Assembly: GCA_947652115.1 (NCBI GenBank)
Contig: OX393562.1
Location: forward strand, 9,844,868 to 9,908,867
Length of the DNA: 64,000 nt
Origin: Blastomussa wellsi
Taxonomy: Eukaryota > Cnidaria > Anthozoa > Scleractinia > Plerogyridae
Reading direction: 5' to 3'
The notes below the pieces were generated by a model, which made no database searches, had not been told where the DNA came from, and saw only the letters and a list, made by a program, of their open reading frames with translations. How positions within the stretch are numbered: position 1 is the first letter of the stretch; each line of letters opens with the position of its first letter. Position numbers and translations under genes: made by a program. Positions 31,206-44,327 of this stretch are shown here, one piece after another.

Positions 31206-32094
31206 AATAATAATTATTATTATTGTGTTACACAGGTGTTTATTTTTCATCTGTTATGATAGGACATACATGTAAATCAAATGAGCAGCTGATATCTTCT
31301 GTGCACTCCCAATGGTTATTATAGCTGAAACATTGTCCTGATTGTATTTGATAGTCCTGCAAGTGACTATTTGGTTATGGATATCCACTTGAGTGGTTAT
31401 GGCTAAAAATTATTCACCTCAACATATTATAATTGTGCTGTATTTTATTTTTGCAGGTCCTACAGTTGGCCAAATGGTATCAGACTGAAACCAACACATG
31501 CCATAAAGTGAAAAATAAAATACATTTGAAATCCATTTTATCCTTGTTTATTTTGTATTAATTGTCTTCAATTAATTTCAGCCCACACCTTTTGACAGCT
31601 TATTGTGGAAAGTTCAGTGTGTAGTATTGCAGGATAATTTCTGTCACATTTTGATTTGGTTGATCTATAAATTAATTCAAAGTACTGTGTGACTGGAAAA
31701 TATAACTATCATTCAATTCATTTTTCCCATTTGGTCCAGACCCTACCATATGACCTACAAATAACTGCTTATGAATAATGGTCTGCTCATGCGCATTAGC
31801 ATCCAACAGTGATTTAGCTACAAATAAGAATCTGCTCATGCGTGGTTGTATTCGATTCCAAGAAAAATGTCAGCTTGTTTTCCAGACTTGTGGGATAACT
31901 TGTACTGTCTAGTAGACTATAAACAGCAGAAATACAGAGAAGAAAATGAAAATTTCCCTTCGGTATTATATCGCTTACTCAGGTGTAGACTACATCCAGT
32001 TCACATGGTTTTTTGAGGTGATAGCTGACCTGGTAGTGGTTTTTAAATATATCTCAGGCTCAAGTTGTACCTTTTTCAGTCTGCTGATAAGTTT
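31206..32094. other. No gene recognised
   Basis: AT-rich sequence without domain signatures or clear repeats. Confidence 0.4.
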
Positions 32095-33100
32095 ATAGTA
32101 CCGTAAACATCCATGTATAAGTGACACTTTTTCACAAAATTGAAGCCAAAAATATAGGGTGCGGCTTATCCACCGAAGCCAAAAATCAAGGGTGCGGCTT
32201 ATCCACGGATGCATCTGCGTTTGGAGTTCTCAAAAACCTAATTAATATTCATAAAACTTAAGATGTCAAGAAATAAGCATAAAAGAAACTGAGAGCGTGT
32301 TGCTGTTGTTCCTTGACTTTTTCATGAGTGGTGACTCCTAAAGGAGCCGTTTGTGTCTTTGAGTGTTTGTCGGCGAATCTTGCTCTCCAAGAGTTCTTTC
32401 AAGCGATTAGTTTTTACTTTATTCGAACAACTGAACACCAACCTACAAGGAATCTCCATTCCTCCACACAGCTGTTTGAAGTGACGACTATGGCCTGTCA
32501 CTTCCATGAAATATCTTTCCGCCATGTGCGATAAAATACCACAAAATTTGCGAGGTAGATGGCCAACTGTTCCATTGTTTTTTACCATCTCCATCGCAAA
32601 TTTGTCGACTGCATTATCAAGCTCTTGTTCTGCATGAAGTTTAGAAAATGTATTATCTCCGAACAGCTGTCAACTGCCGAGTCGAACATAAATATTTCTG
32701 GCCCAGACTCCTCCCCACATTAAAAGCTTGGCTACTAAGCATTCATTCGTTTTGTTTCGATGGCAAAGGAATTTCAACTTTATGGTGTTTCGAACTGATA
32801 ATCTTGAATAATCGGATCAAAAGAGCATTTTCAGTTAAAGATGTCATAAATTCAAATGAAAAAGAAGGTACAACAAATGAAATTTAGCTTGCTTTAGACT
32901 TCATAAATGTGAAAGATGGCAACGACTTCCATGTCGTTGTTTCGAAACCTTGATTGTTTGTCCTCGGTTGTTTATAGCAATACAACTCTACTGGAACTTC
33001 AAGCTTTATTGTCTTTATTTTTTTCCAAAATCAGCACTTCCAAATTGGGAGTGCGGCTTATCTATGGATGCAGCTTATACACGGACATTTACGGTACTAT
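32095..33100. mobile_element. Non-autonomous TIR element, about 1.0 kb
   Basis: The ends are 'atagtaccgtaaacatcc' (32095) and the inverse of atagtaccgtaaatgtccg (to 33100). A sub-terminal 'gtgcggcttatcca' motif is repeated on the left (about 32160 and 32190) and inverted on the right (near 33050). No transposase is present. Confidence 0.75.
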
Positions 33101-33228
33101 GTTTTTCATCCGCACCTAAGGAATCTCTCATATTAGTAAAAGGCAGTAACTTCATTCACAGCAATTTTTATGAGGGTATTTTCACAGACTATTTTGAAAG
33201 AACCTTAACACCAAAGAAATAATATTGG

Positions 33229-33343
33229 AGCTCCGCTTTTAGGCGTGGCCAAATCTATATATTATGCATGCTTGGTTCTCCCATTTCTATAGGTATGGGC
33301 CTCCGCTCTGCGGCCCTTTGGGCCACCGGAGCTCCGCTATAAT
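33229..33343. repeat. Short element with ggagctccgc ends
   Basis: 'ggagctccgctttt' at 33229 and 'ccggagctccgctataatt' at about 33328 flank a GC-rich hairpin (cctccgctctgcggccc / tttgggccaccgg). It looks like a small dispersed repeat. Confidence 0.45.
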
Positions 33344-34405
33344 TAGGGGGAACTTCAACTCAAACAGTCCTGTCTGACTCAGTAATTTAGCAAATATTTA
33401 GCTGAGGCCACTGGTCTTCACCTAGACTTGCCCCAAGTAGCTCGTTTTTTCTTTGTATCGAAGAGACAAGAACATCGCGGAATGTACGAATGGCTCGGAA
33501 CGAGCAACTTTTGTCACTTGCAGGAAATCGCTTCTGGCTGACTATTTTTGCCGCAAAATGGCATCTTCAGTTCATTGGGACCGAATTGGTTTCTTTTTTC
33601 TTATTGGCGTCATTGTCATGTGCCATGTGCAGTTTGGCACGCGCCATGGCGTGTGTTGAGATTGCGATTAGCGATTGTTTAGATTTTCTTCAAAGCTTTG
33701 ATGAAACCAATTCTTTCGACCCCATAACTAACTAACTTATCTAATAAGACTAATGATTAATTGTGGATAATCTTGTTTGCTTATTATCTGGACAAATCTG
33801 CTAAAACAAAAACGTTTCAGTGTCATGCGAGCAGAGCACGCTAACCTCGCAAGTTTTGCCAACAGAGCGTGCGCTTACATTCGTGCACTATTTTGATTGA
33901 CAACCAAATGTGGCGTCACCAGTGGAAAAATCCACCAGTGGCATCACATTTTCAGAAGTGGCATGCTGCAGGTGAGACAAGTCGCTTGTTCCATGCCACC
34001 ATTTTGATTTTCAACCCAATGTTCGTCCTCCATATCTTGCGCTTGGTCTCCCTTGCCATTTTAATTCGGGCTCCAGCGCGCCCTACCTACTGCACCCTCC
34101 ATGAAGCGAATCAAACGAGCAACTTGGAGCAAGTCTAGTCTTCACCATTTCTTTAACCCTGCGAATTTTTGTTCCTGACACTTGGCAGCCATAAGCTGTA
34201 ATTTGCCATATGTTTTGCTACTCACTGTCTTTGCTAGTACGGTTTTTCTATTTTATTTCTATTGCTTAAGCTCTCTAAATTGATTCTATTTGATTGAGCA
34301 AAATTCTTGAATTCAAGCTATAATTTATGCTGAATTTAATCTCGAACAACAGGATACTGGAACACGATTAACAACGCCCTTTTCGCAGACGTCACTTTTC
34401 CGCTT
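33344..34405. other. No gene recognised
   Basis: A frame of 81 codons (33490-33735) has a hydrophobic core but no family motif. 'ccaccagtgg' palindromic bits occur near 33915-33945. Confidence 0.35.
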
Positions 34406-34409
34406 TAGG

Positions 34410-34495
34410 AAATAGTAAACGGCTGCACACAGGCTACCCGATCTGTAGTCCAGCGCACTAACCATTAGACCACCGTACCTCCCACATGTCGATTG
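34410..34495 (-). other. tRNA-like sequence, 3' half lost
   Basis: On the minus strand 'ggtacggtggtctaatggtt' followed by agtgcgctggactacagatc matches acceptor, D arm (A box) and anticodon arm of a tRNA. The expected T arm (ggttcgaatcc) is absent and replaced by unrelated sequence. It is probably a tRNA-derived repeat head. Confidence 0.5.
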
Positions 34496-35278
34496 AGTAA
34501 GGGCCAATAAGTTATTTGCCTTAATATCCACAAAATAATCCCTACAGCTAAAAATTAAATGAAACACTTACAAAACAATTACATTGTCAAAGGAAACATC
34601 GGTTTCTGACTCATCAGTTTCTACAAGAGCTGTGTCCAAAACTTGACCATCAAGCTTCAATAAGCAGAACACATAGTACAAATGTTGTTCTATAAAACAG
34701 AAAATAATTCAGTTAAGGCATGACAATGTTTCCATCTAAAATTAGCTACAATGTTGGCATAAGCACCTAGCCCCTGGAGATGCAGGTATATTTAATTTGT
34801 TTCATTGTTCAAAGTTTTAATTGCAACATGGAGAGTATTCTACACTCTGCAGCAGAATGCAAAATAGCAAAAGGAAAAACATAGGATTTTTTGGCCCAAT
34901 CAGTAGCAGCATTCAGAGAGCTGTTTGGAGCTGGCATTAATTAATTGTGACTTTCCCCAGGGGCTCCTCATTTCCGCTCAAATTTTCTTTGCCATTCCCC
35001 CTACATACACAGTTTCAACTTTCCAATGGTGTCACTAACTACTCCAGGGTCTCTGGCATGCTACCCCCAAGGGTGGAAACGTACCTGTTTTGGTCTTATT
35101 GTGATCATCTTGGGTCCACATCAAAGGCACACGAATGTCTAAGGACACAATTTAACCAGAAAGTTAGGCACACAAAACCGACAATAGAGACCTTTAAATC
35201 CGACTCTGAGTACGACAACAAGTACAAGATTTTACCATGCAGGACCTGGGTGAAGTTTGGGCAAAGTTGGGTGTCATA

Positions 35279-35568
35279 CTCATTCTCGTCCCCAGAGCCA
35301 CTTGTCCCTCTTAGCCGGCTGGGCCTGTGCACGATGAACAAGTGGCTCTGGGGACACATGATTTGATTGGCTGAAATCTAACAAAGGGAGTCCAATCATG
35401 CCTACTGTTTTAAACATACAAATGATTTGGGATTTTAAAACAGCTGATGTGATTGGACTCCCTTTGTTTGATTTCAGCAAATCAAATCACATGTTTCCAG
35501 ACCAGTCCCAGAGCCACTTGCACAGGCCCAGCCGGCTAAGAGGGACAAGTGGCTCTGGGGATGAGAAT
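35279..35568. mobile_element. Foldback MITE with nested hairpins and an 8-bp target duplication
   Basis: The arms 35281-35331 and 35519-35569 are 51-bp inverse copies with one mismatch ('tctcgtccccagagccac' type ends), and the palindrome continues inward to a short loop near 35415. The left arm also folds on itself (ccccagagccacttg / caagtggctctgggg). GTGTCATA occurs on both flanks (35271-35278 and 35569-35576), consistent with an 8-bp hAT-type duplication. Confidence 0.8.
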
Positions 35569-35794
35569 GTGTCATAATTTGCAACATTTAGATTGCAAAC
35601 AAATCTGATGTTATATTGATCCTAATCATGAAGACACAAATGTGAGACAAATATGTTTACATATTTGTCTTTGATAAATGCAAGACAAATATCAAACAAA
35701 TATTTTTTGAAACAGAAGCCATTTTTCACCAAAGAAAGCATATTAGTCAAAGCAAACCCATGGTAATTCGCCCCATGTAAGGTAATCCATGACA

Positions 35795-35915
35795 GTCTTG
35801 GATTCTGGATTCCACACTGTGGATTCCAGATTCCAAGGCCTGGGAATCCGGATTCCATCTCGGTGGATTCCGGATTCCACAAACCGACTGGATTCCAGAG
35901 TTTAGTTTCTGGTTC
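35795..35915. repeat. GGATTCC heptamer-rich degenerate tandem repeat
   Basis: The motif ggattcc or its one-base variants occurs about a dozen times in 120 bp. Confidence 0.8.
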
Positions 35916-37860
35916 CATGTGTTCTTTTGCATTTCGTCTTGTAGGATTCTGCTATTAAAATACATGCAACACCAAAACATGTTCGTATTTTATCCTATCA
36001 TAATGAACATTTTAATGCAAAAAAAATTAATAAATATAACAACAGCTCTGAACTTCTTGGCGTACAGGTCTGTGGAGATTAGAAGAAGTCCACGTCATTA
36101 GCGAAAAAAATTCATTTCTTATTTACCCATTTCAATTTCGCATTCCCCATTCAGTGTTGTAGTAACATCCAGTTTTTCAAAGCACTTCAAGTGAAGAAAG
36201 TACCAGTGCAGAAAAAATTAGAAGCGAGCCAATGAATCTAGCCTGAGAACATGCTCTCTGGCGAGGATGGTGTAAAAAGAGCAGATGGGGGAATGATGAC
36301 GTAATAGGGTAGGGGTGAGGAGGAAGAAGGGGAATGGTGAGAGCCCAACCTTTCCCCCACCCACTGGCCCACTCCCATCTAGTTGGAGCCTGTTTACAGG
36401 CCAGAACGAATCGATGCAAAGGACAGGTTTGACAGGTTCATTATTATTTGCACTTATATATTTACAAATAATTATTTCAATATTAAAGTACATTACAAGT
36501 GGCCCTGCAGTGTGTGTCGAGTGAGTTTGTGCGTACATGTGTGAATAGTTTTGTTTTGAGTTGTTCCTTTTTTTTTAATTAGTTAGCCTTTTTTCCCCAC
36601 TTGTTTTGTTTCTTGCAATTGTTTTTTACATTGCTGTATTGTGTTGGAAAACAAATAAACTATCTAAATGGTAAAAAAAACAAGAGAGACATAAGCAAAC
36701 TAAATTACACAAGTAGTGAAGCAAATTGCTATTTGCTGCGTTTCGAAGAATAGCAGCAAATTTATATTTTCATAGTTCATCAACATCTAGACAGTTGCTG
36801 TGGCAGCGTCAAAATGGAGACCGTGTGCTGCGGGATTTTACGGAGGGAATCATTCTAGACTGGCCCTGCTGCTGCTACTGTTCAAGTGCTCATAGTTTTT
36901 ATTCAGTCAACTTTTTTCCAGTACATTATGTATTGTAATAAAAATATTGGAATGTTATTTAGTTTCGGTAGCATTTAATTCTCCCTCAAGGTTGAATTGT
37001 TAGGTGCCTGGCTCTGCATTCAGGAGGGATCAGGTTTCCTCCAAAAAAGAGGATTTTTTCTGGTGGGCAGCAGGCACGTTGGTTCATCATGAATATACTG
37101 TTCACTGTCAAAAATCCCACGGTGACCTCTCCGGAAAGACACCATGCCGTGACGCGCTCTGCATGTCACTCATTTTTTTCATTTTTGACAGACGACTGGT
37201 ACGGTTATCACAGTTCCTGAGCACTTACCTTTTTCTCTGGAAATTTCTGGACCATTTTTCCATAAACTTGGAGTCAGGCTCCTTATGGCAACATAATCTG
37301 ATCCAGTGTTGCCTTTCAGCACCAATTTTACATTGGGCAGTTCTGAAAAAACTCAAACGATCGAAGCACTTCTTAAGTCTGTTTCAAACATGACTTAAGG
37401 CTGACTTAAGAAACCTGATAGCAAAAAACTTTCAAAAGCACTGAGTTTTATCAGATAGAGATTCCCCCCATATTCCCATGTTGGGCACGAAAACCAAAAA
37501 AATCACAACATGGCTTCTCCTCTGCCACAAACAAGAATCACCGAACATGCATCGCCAAGAGGACGAAACGTTTGAAGGCAATTATGCTATTTCAACCTTA
37601 TCCGAACACTCAAAAGTATGGCTGTCAGAAAAAGAAAGCTTTCACTCTCTTGGGCAAAATCTTCCGTCATTCTTTCACGAAGGAAGATAAGATTTCGTAA
37701 GGTCATTTGGCTGATCAACCGTTGTAAATTTAATAAACAGACAACAGTCTCAATTTCGTCGCTAAAATAAATCGTGATCGTGACTACCTCACGAAATTTA
37801 AGACGTTACTTACCTTATCTGTAATTTTTATTGCTAATGATGACAGTTTTGCATGGAAAG
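35916..37860. other. No gene recognised
   Basis: Short open frames only. An AATAAA signal lies at about 36653. Nothing supports a protein or structured RNA. Confidence 0.4.
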
Positions 37861-37877
37861 AATTTGTCTTCAAATAT

Positions 37878-40294
37878 GTGTCTGAACGCTTAAGCGGACT
37901 TAGGATTACTATCAGAGCTATGTGCCAAAAACGCGATGACCTCGACAAACAAATTCTACATTATCACTCTGAACTGTCCAAAACCTGCCCAGCTATTTTA
38001 GTACAATCTATTCGCGAAAAAATTCAGGAGTTAAACTCTAAACTTTTTAACCATTTACACCAAATTAAGGCCCAAAAACTTCAACAATTAATAGGTCCTC
38101 AAACTACTTGTGACTCATCACTTGAAAACCTTAACACCATGGTTACTATTCCAGAAAATCTTCCGCTCTCCGACTCAGAGAAATCCGTCCTCAGTAAGGG
38201 CTTGAATTTTGTTCCTATATCCAAAAAACCGGACGAATTCTCAGTTAAGCAAGATGTTGAAAAATTCCTTCGCAGCGTTCAACTGAAAGCCTTTTTCCAT
38301 GACAAAGAGGATGATTCTAACACCTCTGACAAAGATACTTTCGAGACGCTTCAGACTCGAAAATCTAAGTGGACTCCCCCAGAGGGCCAGTCACGACATC
38401 AACAAACTTAATTTCAATCATAACACCAAATTTTCCAACCTTTCTTTGGAAGAGAGGACGGCGCTATAAAACCTTAGTAAGCGCAAAGACATAATTATCA
38501 AAGCGGCCGACAAAGGCGGCGCTTTAGTTGTTTGGCGGGCCGACCTCTACCAAAAAGAAGCTTTGCGGCAACTTTCTGACACCTCTTTTTTATGCTAAAG
38601 TCGATAAAGATCTCACCTCCACTAACCAACAAATTGTCAAGAGCACTATTAACGACCTTATAGTCAAACAAGAATTGCCGGCTACTGCTACCAATCTCAT
38701 CATTACCACTCCCAGAACCTCGTGTATTTACTTTTTACCTAAAATTCACAAACCTAACAACCTAGGTCGACCTATCGTCTCTGCCTGTAGTTGCCCTACC
38801 GAACTCATTTCCAGCTATTTAGACAAAATTATGGCACCTATTGTCAGATCTTTACCATCATACGTCAAAGACAGTCAACACGCACTTCAAATTTTTCGCG
38901 ATTTCAATTTCCTGGGCGAAGACAAACTTATTTTCACTATGGATATTACATCTCTTTACACCGTCATCCCAAATGGCGAAGGTCTTCTCGCCCTCAAACA
39001 TTTTTTTGATTTACGCACTGTTAAGGAACCAAGCTCGGAAACATTACTCCGCCTGGCTGAGTTAGTGTTAACACTCAACTGTTTTTCATTCGCGAACAAT
39101 TATTACAAACAAATCAATGGCGTGGCCATGGGTACAAAAATGGGACCCAGCTACGCCAATCTTTTCATAGGCTACATTAAACACCAATTTTTCAATCAAT
39201 ACAACGGCCCAAAACCTGAACTCTATTGTCGCTACATTGACGACTGTATCGGCGCTACCTCTTCTACCAGAGAGGATCTTAATCAATTTATAACCGCTGT
39301 TAATTCGTTTCATCCTGCCCTTAAATATACCTGGGAAATTTCCAATACTTCCTTAGCATTCCTGGATATCAAAGTTTCTATCGAAGGCAACAGTTTATGC
39401 ACCAGTGTGCACTACAAACCCACAGATTCTCATAGCTATTTGTTGTATTCATCTTCACATCCATCACATGTCAAGAATTCCATTCCTTATTCTCAGTTTC
39501 TTAGAATTCGCCATCTTTGTAGTGACGACTCTGATTTTTCCTTAAAATCAGAGGAAATGTGCAATTTCTTCGACAAACGCGGCTATCCTGCTTCTGTTGT
39601 TCAAGCGGGCCATCATCGCACCCAGCAAATTGATCGACAGTCAGCACTACAAACGTCACAGAGAGAAAACAACGATAGAATTCCATTCACCCTCACATTT
39701 CACCCTCACAACCACGCAGTTAAATCCATCATTCTCAAAAACTTTAAATTACTTCAAAATGATCCCAACACTGGTAGAATCTTTTCGCAACCTCCATTAA
39801 TTTCATTTAAACGCGACAAAAACATAGGTAACTTTTTAGTCAGAAGTGCATTCCAAACTAGTGATCAACCCGGAACTTTTAAATGCGCTCGCGCACGATG
39901 CAAAACATGCCCTTTCATTCACAACGTTGACAAAATATCGGGACCCAAGCGATCTATCAAAATCACTGATCATTTCACCTGTACCTCAGCCAATGCAATC
40001 TACTGTATAACTTGCACTCTTTGCAAAAAGTTATACATCGGCGAAACAGGGAGACGACTTGGCGACCGATTCCGAGAACACCTTCGTGATGTAGAGAAAG
40101 ACGACAAAAATGCGTCGAAACCGGTCGCGAGACACTTCAATCTCCCAAATCATTCTAAGCAACATATCGCAGTCTGCGGCCTTTCCCTTCACCAAGGAAA
40201 CACGGAAAGCCGTAAAACTCTAGAACAAAAATTTATTTTTCAAATCGGCACTCTTAATCCTCACGGTATCAACGAACGCTTTTCATTCAACTAA
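37878..40294 (+). pseudogene. Penelope-like element: reverse transcriptase + GIY-YIG endonuclease
   Basis: The N-terminal part (37878-38411) is helical and charged. The main part (38528-40294) holds RT: 'IIKAADKGGALVVW' just upstream in another frame, then IYFLPKIHKPN, TMDITSLYTVIP, NGVAMGTKMGPSYANLFIG and CRYIDDCIG (the YxDD catalytic box). 'IGNFLVRSAF' and a Cys-rich linker (CARARCKTCPFIH) follow, then the GIY-YIG nuclease CTLCKKLYIGETGRRLGDRF. RT followed by C-terminal GIY-YIG defines canonical Penelope elements. Frame changes near 38395 and 38590 and an in-frame stop at about 38467 break the protein, so it is a recently decayed copy; most of the enzyme core is intact. The RT/GIY-YIG element with a terminal ribozyme at 40384 matches the established structure of animal Penelope elements. 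Confidence 0.92.
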
Positions 40295-40494
40295 TTTATT
40301 CCGAAGTTTTCACGTTACCAGGCACCAGCCAATAGCGAAGCTCCATCTTTCTGTATATAAAAACACACGACGCACAATTCCTTGATTCGCTCCGACGAAG
40401 GGCTAACGCTCGAAACGTCAGCTCTTGAATCTCTTTACGGTGGCCAATTGACATTATCAACCCAGTTGATAAAACCAAGTTATATTGTTATACT

Positions 40495-40538
<44 letters not shown>

Positions 40539-40540
40539 CT
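40295..40540 (+). repeat. Penelope 3' terminal region (pLTR) with TATA box and hammerhead
   Basis: The region holds 'ctgtatataaaaacacacg' (TATA 40354-40364), the hammerhead at 40384-40431, the conserved 'gttgataatgtcaattggcc' block (inverse orientation) and ends near 'taccccctctattcat'. The same blocks recur at 50460-50850 and 63600-63850 on the minus strand, which defines the family terminus. Confidence 0.85.
40384..40431 (+). ncRNA. Hammerhead ribozyme (minimal, Penelope type)
   Basis: The core CCGACGA-A (U4 read as C), stem II GGGC/GCUC with loop UAAC, then GAAAC, an AC/GU two-base-pair stem III and cleavage site GUC are all present. Stem I pairs GCU with AGC, then after an internal loop GAUUC with GAAUC. 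Penelope elements are known to carry hammerheads with such tiny stem III, thought to work as dimers. Confidence 0.75.
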
Positions 40541-40544
40541 ATTC

Positions 40545-42807
40545 ATTAGGATGACTTGGCTTGACTTAGGCTAAGACAGACTTAGTGTGTAGTGTGAACC
40601 CAACAACTATCTCCTAGTGAAACAAAAATTTCAACCGATCATGCCTCCTGAATATAAAGTCTCAAGTTCCAAACAGCATTTACATCACGCAAAAAAGGGT
40701 AGTTCGCCTATGGTGTAAGTTCAACTACATGAAAGTAAATGTCTATTATTTTATTGCTGTAGGTTCAAGGAACAACCCAGGTTAGGTTTAAAGTAAATGG
40801 TACCAGTGGCAGTCAAAGGAGTTTCAAAGCCTTGACTGCAAGGAAAACAAGTCAAGAACTGAAATAGGAAAGAGCACATTGGCAAAGATGGAGGTTGGAG
40901 GACTTTGATCCAGGAAGTCATCACACCACTCCAAAAGGGGCCCAGCCTGGGCTCTCAGGGAACATTTTACAAACTGCATGTACACAATCAATAGCCTTTT
41001 TGACACTGCACTGTGCTGTCTGATCATCCCTGTGTAGATTAATTGAACCATTGTAGGATTTTGCAAGATTGGCCTTGTTTTAGGTTTGTCTTCTAAGATT
41101 TCTTAATCTATCTTAACAATGGTGGCTTACATGCATGTAGGATTACAGTAGTAATTCTGCCATTGTGTTATTCAACTTATTCCAAGACTTACTGAATTAT
41201 TGATCTGCCAGTTTTCCATAGAAATATCATAGTTTGTGGAAAACAGAGTAAAGGGAACTATTTTTTGTACCATAAGTGACAAAAATATCTTAAAACTGTG
41301 GCCAGTTTTTTAAATTGAAAAATTGAGCTTCTGCCATTTTAGAAATCCTTTCTTCCAAATACTTCCATGAAGAAGATGTCTGCCTCCATTTTTTGTATAA
41401 CTGCAGGGCTCGAAAAAAACCCCATCCAGTCGTCCGGGACAAGTAGATTTTCCCTTCGGGCAACTAACTTTCTCACCTTCCTTGCCCGACGGGCAACAAC
41501 CCAGGCAAGCTGTTTGCCGACTAAATTTTTGATAACAATTTAGAGAAGAAAAGGTAAGCTTTAGGCTCAAGGGTAATCAAGTGTTTAGATGAAGCTTGAC
41601 GAAAATTACAATTTATAGCGTTGTTTTGTTGATTGCGTGACGTGCGCTCATGGCTCAGAAGTGGTTGCCTAGCACGTGATCAAAATCTGCCCTGATCAAA
41701 TTTCTTTCCAGGATAAAAATAGCCGTGTTGGGAACAAAAACGCTGTGTTTATTCCTTAATTTTAGCAATTTTCCGCAAGCATTTTTCAGTTTCTCTGTAC
41801 AAAACTTAACTCAACAACGATATATTAATTAAAACTGTAGAAATTGTATGCGAAAACTGAGAAGTCGCATATTTCTACCGCGAAAACGAAGCCAGCATTT
41901 TTTATGCTAAAATCCAGGTAAATCTCTGTTTTCGGCAAAACATGCAAGTTGGGCACCGCCGCGCGAAATGAAAAGTGTTAGATTAAAAGAAATGGATAAG
42001 TAAGTCATCAAAATACTTTCAGAGTTCCTGGAAGATGTTTTCCCTCGACTGAAACTATTTTTCATTCACCCAAATGAAAAAATATTCTCTTACTGGCTTT
42101 TCAAAATTGTTCAAAAGATTGTATACTTGTTGAGTCTTTTAGTTTGCTTTAGTTTGCCGATTTCAGGTAGGCTTTTTTGTAAAAAGCCAAGTGCATCAGT
42201 ATACTCATACTCCTTATTTTTCTTCAAGGTTGTAGAGAATTATTGAACAAAAACATTAGGGTGCTATAAGGCATATGAAAACAGTCAGTCATAAAAGCTC
42301 AGTGACATTGTATTGGGAAAGCTGATAATCATGATAGAGTATCTGACAATGTAGGGTACACACTACTTCAATCTGATTATAACAGTGTTCATCCATGTTA
42401 ATTATTACAAAACGTACAACTTCATAAAAAGCGGAATGAAGAAGTTAAAAATTGTGGAAGTATTACAATATAATGGCGCAAACATGAAAGTGATCAGCAC
42501 TAAGAGGACTACAGTCGAGATGGGTTTATTACATTAAAACACGCCTGTAGTTTGACTGCCATTCTTGGGTTCATGAATTGTTTTTGATTTTGTGTTGGAT
42601 TTCTAGTCAGATTTTAGTTGGATATCAAGTTATGATTTTAAGTTAGATTTTGAGTTGGGTAGGTGAGCATAAATGTGCTGTATGGAGAATGATGTTTTAC
42701 TGCCAAATGAAAGCTAACCGCAAGGAAACCAGAGTGGACCTAACTGCAAGCAAACCATAGTTGATCTAGCTCAAAAATCAAACTCACAATCCAACTCAAA
42801 CTCCTAA
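40545..42807. other. No gene recognised
   Basis: A non-coding stretch. 41400-41530 has a GC-richer island with a minus-strand frame (CLGCCPSGKEGEKVSCPKG) of no known family. A 'tcaagtt/ttgagttgg' degenerate repeat lies at 42600-42660. Confidence 0.35.
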
Positions 42808-43183
42808 GGTAAGGGTCAAGTGACAGCAACACAAAAACTTTGACTTAAACCTTACACTACCACCGTTTGAACTATACTCCACCACCCAAGCTTTATTGAA
42901 CCTTTAAAGTTCAGACCTAGCTACTATCTTGTTGTTACAGAGTTTACTGAAACACTTTTCAGTACTTTGACAATTGCAAAACAAACCTGTTCAAACTGAC
43001 GCGAAGCTCTTTCTTGGATCCAAATTTGCATACGATACGTTGAACACGCTCTTATCATGCGTAACGGATCCAAATTTCCTAGCTTCCAATTGGTCAGTTT
43101 CAACACAACCAGTCTAACTCAGTGTATAAAAGCAGCTCGTTCGCGAACTCGGCAGCAAACCCGCTCACAGCCACTTGAGCACA

Positions 43184-43241
43184 GTGAAAAAGCAACTGAC
43201 GAAGGAAGCCATTTTAGTTTCCAAAACCGGTATTGCATCAC
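43184..43241 (+). ncRNA. Hammerhead, array unit 1 (core mutated)
   Basis: The fold is as in unit 3, but the invariant GAAA reads AAAA (G12 to A), which should abolish self-cleavage. Confidence 0.6.
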
Positions 43242-43755
43242 AAAATTACTGAGAATAACAGACTCGGTCAAATATATTCTCCAATTGTCGCTCACATGAA
43301 GGACAAGCCTTTTAAAGACCTTTTGGTCAGAGCTAAAAGTCCTTCGCACATTTAACAACCGAACTTTGGAGTTATAAACGGTAAGGGTCAAGTGACAGCA
43401 ACACAAAAACTTTGACTTAAACCTTACACTACCACCGTTTGAACTATACTCCACCACCCAAGCTTTATTGAACCTTTAAAGTTCAGACCTAGCTACTATC
43501 TTGTTGTTACAGAGTTTACTGAAACACTTTTCAGTACTTTGACAATTGCAAAACAAACCTGTTCAAACTGACGCGAAGCTCTTTCTTGGATCCAAATTTG
43601 CATACGATACGTTGAACACGCTCTTATCATGCGTAACGGATCCAAATTTCCTAGCTTCCAATTGGTCAGTTTCAACACAACCAGTCTAACTCAGTGTATA
43701 AAAGCAGCTCGTTCGCGAACTCGGCAGCAAACCCGCTCACAGCCACTTGAGCACA

Positions 43756-43813
43756 GTGAAAAAGCAACTGACGAAGGAAGCCATTTTAGTTTCCAAAACC
43801 GGTATTGCATCAC
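43756..43813 (+). ncRNA. Hammerhead, array unit 2 (core mutated)
   Basis: Same G12 to A change as unit 1. Confidence 0.6.
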
Positions 43814-44327
43814 AAAATTACTGAGAATAACAGACTCGGTCAAATATATTCTCCAATTGTCGCTCACATGAAGGACAAGCCTTTTAAAGACCTTTTGGTC
43901 AGAGCTAAAAATCCTTCGCACATTTAACAACCGAACTTTGGAGTTATAAACGGTAAGGGTCAAGTGACAGCAACACAAAAACTTTGACTTAAACCTTACA
44001 CTACCACCGTTTGAACTATACTCCACCACCCAAGCTTTATTGAACCTTTAAAGTTCAGACCTAGCTACTATCTTGTTGTTACAGAGTTTACTGAAACACT
44101 TTTCAGTACTTTGACAATTGCAAAACAAACCTGTTCAAACTGACGCGAAGCTCTTTCTTGGATCCAAATTTGCATACGATACGTTGAACACGCTCTTATC
44201 ATGCGTAACGGATCCAAATTTCCTAGCTTCCAATTGGTCAGTTTCAACACAACCAGTCTAACTCAGTGTGTAAAAGCAGCTCGTTCGCGAACTCGGCAGC
44301 AAACCCGCTCACAGCCACTTGAGCACA

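Noticed and set aside
34605..34632. Hammerhead-like ctgatga ... gaaac on the minus strand
   Set aside because: Only a few bases separate the two core halves, leaving no stem II, and no stem I partner is present.
36177..36538. Overlapping 80-106 codon minus frames
   Set aside because: They lie in a purine/pyrimidine-biased stretch; mutually overlapping frames with no motif.
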